Positions 52,018 through 61,461 of a stretch of 64,000 bases of DNA are shown piece after piece. The position numbers and the translations under genes are program-made. Position 1 is the first letter of the stretch. Each line of letters begins with the position of its first letter. The stretch comes from Compostibacter hankyongensis. Lineage in GTDB: Bacteria; Bacteroidota; Bacteroidia; Chitinophagales; Chitinophagaceae. A model generated the notes under the pieces. That model searched no databases. It saw only the letters and a list, made by a program, of their open reading frames with translations, and was not told the DNA's origin. The stretch spans positions 1 to 64,000 of the forward strand of contig NZ_BAABFN010000005.1 of NCBI RefSeq assembly GCF_039541075.1. Direction: 5' to 3'.

Positions 52018-53532
52018 TCATTTTGCAAAAACACGAACCGGCTTTTCTTCCTGTTTTTTCATGTGCTCCGGCAGCATGAACACCCGGCCCTGCTTGTCGC
52101 AGAAATACAGGTGGGAAGCCGAGGGCTTCCTGCCGTTGCCGTCTGCCCAGAAGGCATAGAACTCCGGGTTGGCATCGACCGGCCGCCGCGGGTAGCTCTG
52201 GTTGTTCTCTGCGCCCGGCGTCAGCTCCTTCAGCTTCTCCCAGTGACGGCCCTGATCCCGGCTGGTCCACATCACGATCGAGCCGCCGGTGTTATAAGCC
52301 TGCGGACCGGGATCGGTCGGGGCAATGATCCGCCAGGTACCGTCATCTTCTATGTAAAGCGAGCCCATGTCATAGTTGTTGTCCGAAGCGGTCACTGGCA
52401 GGATCTGCCAGCTGCCACCCGTCCAGTGTGCCGTATACCACTGCTGGGGACCGTTCTCCGGACCCGGTTCCCAGCCCTTGGTGGTCTCGTACAGGATCAC
52501 CGGGTTGTCTTCACGGTCGAAGTTCAGGTCGTTGATATAGACCTTCAGCCCTTCGGCGGCATAGTCATGGATCAGCGCCGGGTTATGGATCTCCCGCAGC
52601 GGCAGGGCTATGGCCTTGCCGTCGGCCGTCTTCCAGCTTTGGCCGTGATCGTCGGTGAAGACATAGTACAGGTTGGTCCGGTAGTCCAGTCCTGCCCCGG
52701 TCTTCCGGGTAGGATGGTAGTTGAAGGAGGTGCCGATACGGTTGCCTTTTTTGCCGCTGGTCTGATAATGCCCTTCCTCAATGTTGGCGATGTCTTTCCA
52801 TGCCGACCAGTGGATGCCGTCGGGGCTGGTCATGTAGCCGATCACCCGGCAGCCTCTTTTGCCGTATTTCAGCTGCTGGGTCTCGTAGTGGGTAAAAAGA
52901 CCGGTAAAGCCGTGATCGTCGTAATACATCTGCAGATAGGAGAAGTTGTTCATCGGCACTTCCCTGCCGTCGACCAGCTTGACGGGCCGGATCTGCTCAA
53001 AGCGGCTGATGTCGTAAGGCTTTAGGCTGCGGTGGATAAAGGAAGGCCGGCCGGTGCCGTGGGCGGTGGAGAAGATCCAGATATAGCCGTCCTTGTCCAC
53101 CTGCAGCACCGGGTTGTCATGGGCGTCGCCGGTGGCCTTGTCCAGCAGGATGGTGGGACGCGATACCTTGCCGTTGCGGTGGTTGAAGTAGCCGACCTCG
53201 TGGTAGAGCGATTTGCCGTCATGGCCGGTGCCGCCGTAACAGAAGAAGGTCTTTTTTACTTTGGGCACATATACCGAGAAGGGATAGTGATTGGAGGGAT
53301 AGGTGGCCATGCCGCCGGCATATTTATAGACGTAGGGGTTGTCCTTCAGGTGACCGATGAAGTACCATATCCCCCGGTAGCCGTCGTCCTGCTTATCGAT
53401 GAACCGGGCCGACTTGTAGGAATAAGGGTCTTTAGCCGGGGGGGCGGAGGGATTTTGCGCTAAGGATAGCACCGGCAGGGATACCAACAAGGTTATCCAA
53501 TACCTGCATCTCAAGATACTTGCTCTCATCAT
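52018..53532 (-). CDS. BNR-4 repeat protein, exported (locus 3)
   Basis: Predicted secreted seven-bladed beta-propeller of 504 residues with a signal peptide (ITLLVSLPVLSLAQ). The BNR_4 family pattern is clear: DDGYRGIWYFIGHLKDNPYVYKYAGG, FFCYGGTGHDGKSLYHEV, GTGRPSFIHRSLKPYDI. Asp-box-like turns are seen at TSPDGIHW, DDHGQSW and SRDQGRHW. Relatives include polysaccharide lyases and uncharacterised sialidase-fold proteins, so an enzymatic role on the imported glycan is likely but the activity cannot be named. It occupies the place that the SGNH hydrolase has in locus 2. Confidence 0.85.
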   Translation of the reverse strand: MMRASILRCRYWITLLVSLPVLSLAQNPSAPPAKDPYSYKSARFIDKQDDGYRGIWYFIGHLKDNPYVYKYAGGMATYPSNHYPFSVYVPKVKKTFFCYGGTGHDGKSLYHEVGYFNHRNGKVSRPTILLDKATGDAHDNPVLQVDKDGYIWIFSTAHGTGRPSFIHRSLKPYDISRFEQIRPVKLVDGREVPMNNFSYLQMYYDDHGFTGLFTHYETQQLKYGKRGCRVIGYMTSPDGIHWSAWKDIANIEEGHYQTSGKKGNRIGTSFNYHPTRKTGAGLDYRTNLYYVFTDDHGQSWKTADGKAIALPLREIHNPALIHDYAAEGLKVYINDLNFDREDNPVILYETTKGWEPGPENGPQQWYTAHWTGGSWQILPVTASDNNYDMGSLYIEDDGTWRIIAPTDPGPQAYNTGGSIVMWTSRDQGRHWEKLKELTPGAENNQSYPRRPVDANPEFYAFWADGNGRKPSASHLYFCDKQGRVFMLPEHMKKQEEKPVRVFAK

Positions 53533-53573
53533 TTGGGTTTTATTAATTAATAAACATCATCTGCCTGTTATTA

Positions 53574-54884
53574 TTAGTTCGTCCAGATGGCTAAAGCAGC
53601 TATATTCACAAAGCCCCGGCCCGCAGCATCCCAGTTCTTCAACACTTTGATCCGCAGATACCTGACCTTCCCTGCATCGTTAAAAGAGAATTCATGTCCT
53701 GCCTCTGCCGCGGCTATATCTTCTGCTGTATTGTCGCTTCTGGTCGCTCCTGAAGCGATCGTGTTTCCTGATGGCCTTTCCACCTTACAGGACTGTAACA
53801 ATACCCAGCTGTCGTCAAAATCACCGCCATGATCATCCGGATTGTAATCCGGATCCGGATTCAGCGAACCCCAGACCTCAAACTCCATTACATTACCTCC
53901 CGCATACAGACGGACCGCACCAGATTCTGTATTTCCTCGCTGAAACAGCTTCATCTTGGTCAGCGCATACGCTCCTCCCAGGTCAATCGTGAACCATTGT
54001 GGCATAGCATGTCCGTTCACCAGAGAGATATAAGTATTGACGTCTGTTATGGCGTCGGCATTGGTCCAGATTTTGTCTACCGTACTGGTAGCTGCGTTGG
54101 GTTCGTCATAATCGCCCGGAAGCGGGTATAAGCTGAATCCGGATTTGTCCAATTCAGCCTCAAACATCTTTGCATCCACTGTGACCGTCTCATATGCCGT
54201 ATAAAAAGTATCGATCGCCAGGGAGTCCGGCAGATACAGGGTCCGGTAGCGGAAAGTGCCGCCCGCCGGGAAAAGGGCCAGCCGGGTGGTATCATTTTTG
54301 GCCGTGGTATCGGCATGGGCCGGGAAAAACAGGTTTTGCTCCGCCCCTCCTGCATCCGTATAGGTTATCTGGTTACCGATAACATCTTTGTCGCCATCCT
54401 GCCATGCCAGCACCAGCGTATCATCCTTTACCAATGTGTCCTTTATGGCCTGGCTCAGCAGCGACGCCTGGTAAAGGTCGCCATATACGGAAGCCACTAC
54501 CTCCGAGCTCACAGAGGAGCGGCCGGATGCCCCATATGTGAAGACCTCGAAGGTATAGGCGCCTTCGGCGATATTGCCGACCATCACGCTTACGGGAGCG
54601 GGAGCCGCGATGTCCTTCACATCCACCTCCACGGAATCCTGCCGGTTGTTCCAGTAAATCTTACAGGTGTCGATATGCGGTCCCGGCAGCAGTATCCAGG
54701 ACAAACGGATGCGGTTCCTCCCGGGATAAGCCTTCAGCGAATCGGCTTTGCCGGTATATATCTTTTCCCCGCCCTGGAGAAAATCGCTGTAGGTAGCATC
54801 TATCTTACTACAGGCAAAAAAACCGCAGCTGATGACGAGTCCCCAGATCAAGGGATACAGGTATTTATGACAGGTTGTTCTCAT
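53574..54884 (-). CDS. DUF4998 plus discoidin-like lipoprotein (locus 3)
   Basis: Surface lipoprotein of 436 residues with lipobox CGFFACSK. The N-terminal half is DUF4998 (TYSDFLQGGEKIYTGKADSLK; YPGRNRIRLSWILLPG; IYWNNRQDSVEVDV; EGAYTFEVFTYGASGRSSVS). The C-terminal part, from about 245, is an F5/8 type C-like beta-sandwich (PQWFTIDLGGAYALTKMKLFQRG; FEVWGSLNPDPDY; VRYLRIKVLKNWD), a likely carbohydrate-binding module. The locus 2 paralogue lacks this second domain. 41 bp before the BNR-4 gene. Confidence 0.87.
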   Translation of the reverse strand: MRTTCHKYLYPLIWGLVISCGFFACSKIDATYSDFLQGGEKIYTGKADSLKAYPGRNRIRLSWILLPGPHIDTCKIYWNNRQDSVEVDVKDIAAPAPVSVMVGNIAEGAYTFEVFTYGASGRSSVSSEVVASVYGDLYQASLLSQAIKDTLVKDDTLVLAWQDGDKDVIGNQITYTDAGGAEQNLFFPAHADTTAKNDTTRLALFPAGGTFRYRTLYLPDSLAIDTFYTAYETVTVDAKMFEAELDKSGFSLYPLPGDYDEPNAATSTVDKIWTNADAITDVNTYISLVNGHAMPQWFTIDLGGAYALTKMKLFQRGNTESGAVRLYAGGNVMEFEVWGSLNPDPDYNPDDHGGDFDDSWVLLQSCKVERPSGNTIASGATRSDNTAEDIAAAEAGHEFSFNDAGKVRYLRIKVLKNWDAAGRGFVNIAALAIWTN

Positions 54885-54919
54885 GGCATTCTTTTTTTGT
54901 ATTCATCCGATAGGCACCC

Positions 54920-56098
54920 TTATTGTTCCGGCGCCCCGAAAAGATCCATTTCCGTAAGGGTGATGTGGGTTACGTTCCCCCAATTCTCCAGCGTCTTCCA
55001 CCGGATGTAACGTACCGGCGGAGCGTCGGGAGGAAAGGTGAATTCCCAGCCTGCATTTACAAAATCCAGATCTTCCTGCGAGTTGGTTCCTACCGGTAAA
55101 CCGGAGGGCTTGATGGATTCGCACCTCATCAGCAGCGTCCAGCTATCCCAGCTTCCGTCGGGCGCAGGGCTATTCGATCCGTAGATTTCCCATTTCTTCA
55201 CGGCGCCCGACTGGTACAAAAAGCGACTGCTGGTCCGCGTCCATACCACCATACGCGACAGCTTGGACTTTATACCCAGGTCAAAGGTGAACCACTGCGG
55301 AAGTCCGAATCCCGGCAGGGTTGTAAAATCATTCTCGCTGCGGGAATCGTCCCAGAGATGTTCCATTACCTGGGCGCCGTTCTGATTGGCTTTATTGTAA
55401 TCGGTAGGCAGATCCACCTTGCGGAACTTGGTCTTGTCCAGCTTTGCCTCAAACAAAGGGGTCAGCTCCTCAAAAAGGGTATCGCTCAGGTTGTTCCATC
55501 GGTCCCGGACGTATATCCCGAAAGTCCGCTTCACGGTATCGTATCCCCGGACATAAAAATCGCCGGCTATCCGGGAGGTATAAAAGGTTTCGGCAGGAGA
55601 CATTTCCCCCAGGGAATCCGGTGTGATCACGACGATGGCGATATTGGCCTCCGTACTGTTCTTCATGGACAACCCCATACCGCCAAAAGAGGCCGCCATG
55701 GATAACGATTTGAAAACATCATAAACAGGCGGTGTCTTGGGATGCACGGTAATTTCAACCGGAGTAGATTTATTCAGCCCGCGGTCTACGGCATACAAGG
55801 TCACATTATGTGTGCTGCTGTCGCCAAATCCTTCCAGCATCATATAATTCTTGTACAGGGAGGAACGCGCTATTCTTTCCTGCCCCTCACGGATATCATA
55901 ATGCGCTTCCACATACAGCATATCCTCGTCTCCCGGCGCTTTGTAGGTCAGTCTTGCTGCACCGGGCAGGTTCTCCACCTGTACATCAGACACCGGTCCG
56001 GGCGCCTTCCCGTCATTCTCGATGGGTGAGGTCTTGTCTTCCTTGCAGGCCGCCAGGCTCAGCAGGACGAAGATGACCGGAAAAAAACGTTTATACAT
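54920..56098 (-). CDS. DUF4959/DUF5126/DUF5000 lipoprotein (locus 3)
   Basis: Surface lipoprotein of 392 residues with lipobox FVLLSLAACKED. Domain order as in the locus 2 paralogue: DUF4959 (GAARLTYKAPGDEDMLYVEAHY; LEGFGDSSTHNVTLYAVDRG), DUF5126 (FGGMGLSMKNSTEANIAIVV; YVRDRWNNLSDTLFEELTPLFEAKLDKTKF) and DUF5000/discoidin-like (QWFTFDLGIKSKLSRMVVW; RYIRWKTLENWGNVTH). It starts 41 bp after susD and is followed after 35 bp by the DUF4998 protein. Confidence 0.88.
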   Translation of the reverse strand: MYKRFFPVIFVLLSLAACKEDKTSPIENDGKAPGPVSDVQVENLPGAARLTYKAPGDEDMLYVEAHYDIREGQERIARSSLYKNYMMLEGFGDSSTHNVTLYAVDRGLNKSTPVEITVHPKTPPVYDVFKSLSMAASFGGMGLSMKNSTEANIAIVVITPDSLGEMSPAETFYTSRIAGDFYVRGYDTVKRTFGIYVRDRWNNLSDTLFEELTPLFEAKLDKTKFRKVDLPTDYNKANQNGAQVMEHLWDDSRSENDFTTLPGFGLPQWFTFDLGIKSKLSRMVVWTRTSSRFLYQSGAVKKWEIYGSNSPAPDGSWDSWTLLMRCESIKPSGLPVGTNSQEDLDFVNAGWEFTFPPDAPPVRYIRWKTLENWGNVTHITLTEMDLFGAPEQ

Positions 56099-56139
56099 AG
56101 CTCATGTCTTACGGATAAAAAAAATTTCGAAGGTCTGTT

Positions 56140-58038
56140 TTACCAGCCCGGATTCTGAACCAGTTCCTTGTTGACAATAATGTCCTGCTGCTTGATCGGC
56201 CACAGATAGTCGCGCGTCTTGAATACCTGGTCAAAAAGCACCCTTTCGCGGTAATAAGCCGCATCGGCCTCCTGGTTGATATCCCAGCCCCGGACAGGAC
56301 TGTTCATGACGCTCAGCGCTTCTTTCCACCGGCGCAGATCCCAGTAACGCTGCCCCTCAAAGGCCAGTTCTATCAGCCGTTCCTGGTGGATGATCGCCCG
56401 CAATCCTTCTTTTGTCTGATACTTACCGGGATTCGTGGAAAAGTTGGTCCATGATTCGGCAACAGGCCTGAGACCTGCCCTGCTGCGCACCGAGTCGATC
56501 CACCGGTAAGCCGCTGTGCCCGGCCCGTCTTCCTCGTTCAATGCTTCGGCATACAAGAGGTAGAGATCGGCCAGCCGGATAACGGGCCAGGGATATTGCT
56601 GCACGGTATAGGTGTTACCCGTACCGATAACATTCTGATAGTGCACCAGCTTTTTGGGCCAGTAGCCGGTAATATTATACCGGGTGTTGGTGATCGGTGC
56701 GGAGGACTGGCCTGATTTCGCTTCCAGGTGCCAGGTATCTTTATCATCATATCTTCCCTGCCCGTACCAGATGCCGCCGTCGAAGCCCAGGTCTGCATAA
56801 AAGCGGGGTTCCCGGTCGAAGTTCAGCGCGGCGGTGGTATAGCCTTCGGCAATATTGTATTTGTCGGCTGCTGTCGCCATTTTCAGGTTGAGGCGTCCGG
56901 AGTAATCCCAGGTTTTATCTTCCGTGATGGGCACGCCATTCCGGGTATAGAACAGCTCGGCAATCTTCAGGGTGACACCCAGGTTGCCATGGGTGTTCTG
57001 GTTGGCCGGATTGGAAGGATCCAGACCGGTGGGCGTCGCTTCACGCTGTATACTATTTCCCATGCTGTTGGTGTTGCCCCAGATGATCTCGGAGTTCCAT
57101 TTTTCACAGATGCTGTTGCGGATACTCATCTTCGTCACCGTGGAGTCAGACAGGTCGTAAGTGGCGATGTCCTGCTGGTAGCGATACAGCTTATAGCCGA
57201 TGGCGTGACAAAGATCTATCGCCGCTTTACAGGCTTCGGCAGCTTTCTTCCACTTATCCGCATCGCTTTCCTGGCTGAACAAATGCATGCCCCTGCTGTC
57301 TGTGACGTTGGCATAATCGGGGTTGCCGTTAAACAGCGGACTTGCCTCGGTGGCGAGCACCCTGGCTTTAAGGGCCAGCGCAATGGGCTGGGTGATCCGC
57401 CCCAGCTCGGAAGTCTCATCCTCCAGCCGCTCGGGCAGAAAGGGCACCGCCTCATCGATCAGGCTCACGATGTAGCTGAAACAGGTATCTACCGGTTCCC
57501 GCCAGAGCTTCACCGCTTCCGGAGAGCTCGATACCGGCAGGTTTTCCTTGATCAGCGGGATAGGGCCGTACATGCGGACCAGCCAAAAATCGTAATAGGC
57601 TTTCAGAAACTTGACCTCCGCAGCCCAGCGGGCCTTTTCCACCTCTTCCATATCGGGTACCGTATCAATATTTTCCAAAAAGATATTACAATCGCGTATC
57701 CCTTTGAAAAGCGGAGTTCCCGCCTGCGCCCCGTCCCAGAAGTTGGCGTACGGATCTACGATATTCTGATTCCCGCGGGCAATATTCCAGGCCGGCGCGG
57801 AAAAGCCCAGAAAAGGGTAAGAAAACCAGAACTCGTCCCCGGCCGTAAACGCCGGATTGGCAGACGGGCTGCTTTGAGCAGGCATATAGGAATAGCAGGT
57901 GAACAGATATTTTTCCGCTTCATTCCGCATCCGGAAGGCATAGTCGATGGTGGCGATGTTATCGGGAACAATATCGAGGTAGTTGCATCCGCATAATATG
58001 CCGATACATAAAACGGCAGTTATCTTCAAGTGCTTCAT
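56140..58038 (-). CDS. SusD/RagB-family surface lipoprotein (locus 3)
   Basis: Glycan-binding lipoprotein of 632 residues with lipobox CIGILCGCNYL. Core motifs: YLDIVPDNIATIDYAFRMRNEAEKYLF, VKFLKAYYDFWLVRMYGPIPL, RWIDSVRSRAGLRPV, and the typical end RDYLWPIKQQDIIVNKELVQNPGW. Full-length paralogue of the locus 2 SusD. It starts 11 bp after susC. Confidence 0.95.
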   Translation of the reverse strand: MKHLKITAVLCIGILCGCNYLDIVPDNIATIDYAFRMRNEAEKYLFTCYSYMPAQSSPSANPAFTAGDEFWFSYPFLGFSAPAWNIARGNQNIVDPYANFWDGAQAGTPLFKGIRDCNIFLENIDTVPDMEEVEKARWAAEVKFLKAYYDFWLVRMYGPIPLIKENLPVSSSPEAVKLWREPVDTCFSYIVSLIDEAVPFLPERLEDETSELGRITQPIALALKARVLATEASPLFNGNPDYANVTDSRGMHLFSQESDADKWKKAAEACKAAIDLCHAIGYKLYRYQQDIATYDLSDSTVTKMSIRNSICEKWNSEIIWGNTNSMGNSIQREATPTGLDPSNPANQNTHGNLGVTLKIAELFYTRNGVPITEDKTWDYSGRLNLKMATAADKYNIAEGYTTAALNFDREPRFYADLGFDGGIWYGQGRYDDKDTWHLEAKSGQSSAPITNTRYNITGYWPKKLVHYQNVIGTGNTYTVQQYPWPVIRLADLYLLYAEALNEEDGPGTAAYRWIDSVRSRAGLRPVAESWTNFSTNPGKYQTKEGLRAIIHQERLIELAFEGQRYWDLRRWKEALSVMNSPVRGWDINQEADAAYYRERVLFDQVFKTRDYLWPIKQQDIIVNKELVQNPGW

Positions 58039-58049
58039 GTGCTTTATTT

Positions 58050-61000
58050 TTAAAAGGATACCTGGGCTCCGATATTCACGACCCGTTGTACAGGATAACC
58101 AAGCCCGTTGGCCCCCATTTCCACATCCCAGAGCTTGAATTTGCTGAAGGTGAGCAGGTTGGTGGCATTCATATAGATCCGCAGGTTCTCCACATGGATC
58201 CTTTTGATCGCCTGCGGCGGCAGCGAGTAGCCTATCTCTACCTGTTTGAGGCGGAGAAAAGTTCCGTTGCGCTGAAACCAGGTGCTTCTTTCGGTATCAT
58301 TTCCATTAACGGTTGAGCTTAAGCGGGGCCAGAGGGCATATACGTCGGGATTATCTTCAGACCAGTGACTGTCTGCGTAGACCTTCAGCAGCGCTCCTTC
58401 CTGGTCAAAAGGAATGGTAGACCCCGGATTGCTCGTGGCATTGTATTTCTGGGTATTGATCCAGAACGATTCGCGGGCGAGCCCCTGGAAGAAGAAGGAA
58501 AGATCAAATTGCTTATATCCTGCGGAAAGCCCGAATCCGTAAACGATCTCCGGATCGGTGGGATAACCGATCGGCACCATGTCCAGCGTGGTGATCTGCC
58601 CGTCCCCATCCACATCGCGGTACTTGATATCCCCACCTCCGTATTCTCCAAAATTCTGATGTGGCGAATTGGCCGCTTCTTCGTCGTCTACAAACAGTCG
58701 TTCGGCAATATATCCCCATTGCTGGGACAGGGAATAACCGACATGCGACAGCCATTTCTGATCATAGTCCGGCTCTTCATATACCTTGAACTCGCTGGTG
58801 GCATAAGTAAAGTTCGCCCTGCCTTTCAGCCAAAGGTTTTTCCCGAAATACTCTGAATAATCCACCGAGGCATCTATCCCCCGTGAAGCCGCTTTCCCGA
58901 CGTTGGCCCGGACAGGGGCGGACAAGCCGATATAGGTGGGAATATAAGAGCGCGTCATCAGGATGTTGGTACGGTATTCGTCAAAAAAATCGGCTTCTAT
59001 ATTTACCTTATCGAACAATCCCATATCGAAGCCAATATTGGTTTTATAGGCGGTTTCCCAGCTGATGTCGGTATTGGCATAACGGCTTACGGTTACGCCG
59101 GGACGGGAGTAGGTATTGTCCCGGCCGAAAATCGCGCTTTTATCGGCATCGTTGAGGCTCACCTGCGACAGGTAGAAGAACCGGTCTTCCGGTGTGCCGA
59201 TAGCATCATTACCGACCAATCCGTAGGTGGCCCTGAATTTCAGGTTGGAGATGACATGATTCAGCGGTTCCCAGAACTTTTCTTTGGACAGATGCCAGGC
59301 CACACCCATGGAGGGGAAAAAACCAAAGCGGTGGTTTTTATAAAACCGTTCCGAGCCGTTATACCCGAAATTGAATTCGCCGTAATAGCGCCCGTCATAA
59401 GCATAGGTAAACCTGCCGGAGAGCCCCAGGTTGCGCGATGGCAGGGAAGTCTGCAGGGAACCGGCATTACCGGTGAGATTGTTCTGCATAATAAAGACCA
59501 GCATCCCGCTGAGGTTATGCCTGTCATGCAAGGTGCGGTTATAGTTTGCCGCGGCTTCCAGGTAAACGGTGGAGCTCACTTTCTTGGACCCTTCCGAGTA
59601 ATCGAGGTATTCGCTACCCCCTTCTTCATTCAGCGGGGCTAAAATATAGGAGTCCGTGAATTTATCATATCCGCCTATATTATACCAGAAAGGCTTGTAT
59701 GACCGGTTTACATCAAAATAGGACGACCGGGTAGTATTGGCAAGGCCCCTTACAGACAGCCCTTCCGTAAGAGAGGAGAGGTCCTGCTTTACTTCAAACT
59801 GCGCCAGCACCTTTGACTGGGAATAATTCTTATACCCCTTGACAAGGTCTGCATAGGGATTGATATATTGTCCCTGGTCGTAATTCCCGAAAAGGATATG
59901 CTGGGTGGTCAGGTTTGCCTTGTCCGGGGGATAGTATGCCGGAAAATAAGTGGGGTTGGTATGCATCACCTCTCTATAGATGGCGGCGCCGCCGTCTATG
60001 GGTCCGGTATAATCGTCAAAGGTGCCGGACAAACGCACGATGACCTCGGTAGACTTGGTAAGCTCGATATTGACGTTAGAACGCAGGGAGTAGGTCTTTA
60101 GATCGATATTGCTGTTAAAGTTATTCCGCTTGTCGACTTTCAGCACGCCGTTGTCCTGGTAAAAGGTACCGGAGAGATAATAGCGCGCCACCTTACCGCC
60201 GCCGGTCATATTGACGTTGGCCCGCTGGTTCATGGTATAGTCCTTAAAAAGCGCCTTGCGCCAGTCGGTGGCCGGATAGATGTAGGGGTTAAGCCCTTTG
60301 GCCGTATTGTCGATCTTGTTCTGTGAATAAGGCAGTATCCCCAGCGGGTCCCGGGTCAAAACGGCTTCGTTGGCCAGCTTCATATAAGTAACCGGATCGG
60401 CCAGCTCCACATTCCGGGTCGGGCTGGACATGGAATTTTCTAACCGTACGGATATCTTGACCTTCCCTTCAACCCCTTCCTTGGTGGTGATCAGGATCAC
60501 CCCGTTGGCGCCCCGCGCACCGTATAGCGCAGTGGCCGTGGCGTCCTTCATGATGGAAAAGCTGGCGATATCATCCGGCTGCAGCCGCGCCAGGTCGGTG
60601 GTAGTGACCTCGATGCCGTCGATCATGATCAGCGGATCTTTTTTATATCCGAAGGTGGTCACCCCGCGGATAAAGAAATCAGCATTATCCAGGCCCGGCT
60701 CGCCGCTGCGCTGATAGGCGATCACGCCGGCCAGCCTCCCGGCAAGGGCCGTGGTGAGGTTACTGGCCGGCACCTTCAGCTCGGAAGGATTGATCGTGGT
60801 TACCGCCCCTACCACATCCTCCTTTTTCTGGGTTCCGAAGGCCACCACTACTGTTTCATCAAGCGAATTGGAGGCGGGCTTCAGCTTTACATCGATGACC
60901 TCCCGCCCGCGCACCGAAAATTCCTGCTGGTCAAAACCGATCATCCGGAAAACCAGCACCGCATCCTCCGGTACATCCAGGATATACTTACCGTTGAGGT

Positions 61001-61451
61001 CGGTAGTGGTGCCGATGCTCGGCTTGTCCTTTACGGTAACCGTTACACCGGGAAGGGGAGCGCCGGTACTGTCGGTAACCAGGCCGCTCATCCTTTTATC
61101 AGGCTGCTTCTCCGCGGAGGCGGGGCGGGATTTGACAGCGATCTTCTTACCGATACGCTTAAACTCCACGTTGACCTCCCGCCGAAGATGATAAAGAAAC
61201 TCGTCCAGCGACTTCCCCTTTGCCGCAAGCGGCACAGACTGCGCTATGTTTACATTGGCCGCATCAAAATAAAACTGAACGCCATATTCATGCTCAGCTG
61301 TTTTGAAAGCTTCCTGCAGGCTTATACTATCCGGCGTCTTGGTTTGCGGCACAACCCGGAGGGGAAAACAGAAAATAAGGAGGAGCATGCCGCCGGCTAT
61401 GCGCCATATATATTGCCTGTGTAAAAGGAGGAGTGGAAAAAATCGTATCAT
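58050..61451 (-). CDS. SusC/RagA TonB-dependent receptor with STN-like domain (locus 3)
   Basis: Outer-membrane importer of 1133 residues. After a signal sequence (IAGGMLLLIFCFPLRVVPQ) is a short STN-like domain (LQEAFKTAEHEYGVQFYFDAANVNI to IAVKSRP), then the carboxypeptidase-regulatory-like domain (MSGLVTDSTGAPLPGVTVTVK), the plug (ETVVVAFGTQKKEDVVGAVTTINPSELK; GVIAYQRSGEPGLDNADFFIRG) and the barrel ending GAQVSF. Plug and barrel closely match SusC of locus 2, but the signal and STN parts differ. The gene begins only 10 bp after fecR, so sigma-FecR-SusC-SusD appear to form one transcript here. Confidence 0.95.
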   Translation of the reverse strand: MIRFFPLLLLHRQYIWRIAGGMLLLIFCFPLRVVPQTKTPDSISLQEAFKTAEHEYGVQFYFDAANVNIAQSVPLAAKGKSLDEFLYHLRREVNVEFKRIGKKIAVKSRPASAEKQPDKRMSGLVTDSTGAPLPGVTVTVKDKPSIGTTTDLNGKYILDVPEDAVLVFRMIGFDQQEFSVRGREVIDVKLKPASNSLDETVVVAFGTQKKEDVVGAVTTINPSELKVPASNLTTALAGRLAGVIAYQRSGEPGLDNADFFIRGVTTFGYKKDPLIMIDGIEVTTTDLARLQPDDIASFSIMKDATATALYGARGANGVILITTKEGVEGKVKISVRLENSMSSPTRNVELADPVTYMKLANEAVLTRDPLGILPYSQNKIDNTAKGLNPYIYPATDWRKALFKDYTMNQRANVNMTGGGKVARYYLSGTFYQDNGVLKVDKRNNFNSNIDLKTYSLRSNVNIELTKSTEVIVRLSGTFDDYTGPIDGGAAIYREVMHTNPTYFPAYYPPDKANLTTQHILFGNYDQGQYINPYADLVKGYKNYSQSKVLAQFEVKQDLSSLTEGLSVRGLANTTRSSYFDVNRSYKPFWYNIGGYDKFTDSYILAPLNEEGGSEYLDYSEGSKKVSSTVYLEAAANYNRTLHDRHNLSGMLVFIMQNNLTGNAGSLQTSLPSRNLGLSGRFTYAYDGRYYGEFNFGYNGSERFYKNHRFGFFPSMGVAWHLSKEKFWEPLNHVISNLKFRATYGLVGNDAIGTPEDRFFYLSQVSLNDADKSAIFGRDNTYSRPGVTVSRYANTDISWETAYKTNIGFDMGLFDKVNIEADFFDEYRTNILMTRSYIPTYIGLSAPVRANVGKAASRGIDASVDYSEYFGKNLWLKGRANFTYATSEFKVYEEPDYDQKWLSHVGYSLSQQWGYIAERLFVDDEEAANSPHQNFGEYGGGDIKYRDVDGDGQITTLDMVPIGYPTDPEIVYGFGLSAGYKQFDLSFFFQGLARESFWINTQKYNATSNPGSTIPFDQEGALLKVYADSHWSEDNPDVYALWPRLSSTVNGNDTERSTWFQRNGTFLRLKQVEIGYSLPPQAIKRIHVENLRIYMNATNLLTFSKFKLWDVEMGANGLGYPVQRVVNIGAQVSF

Positions 61452-61461
61452 AAAGGAGTAT

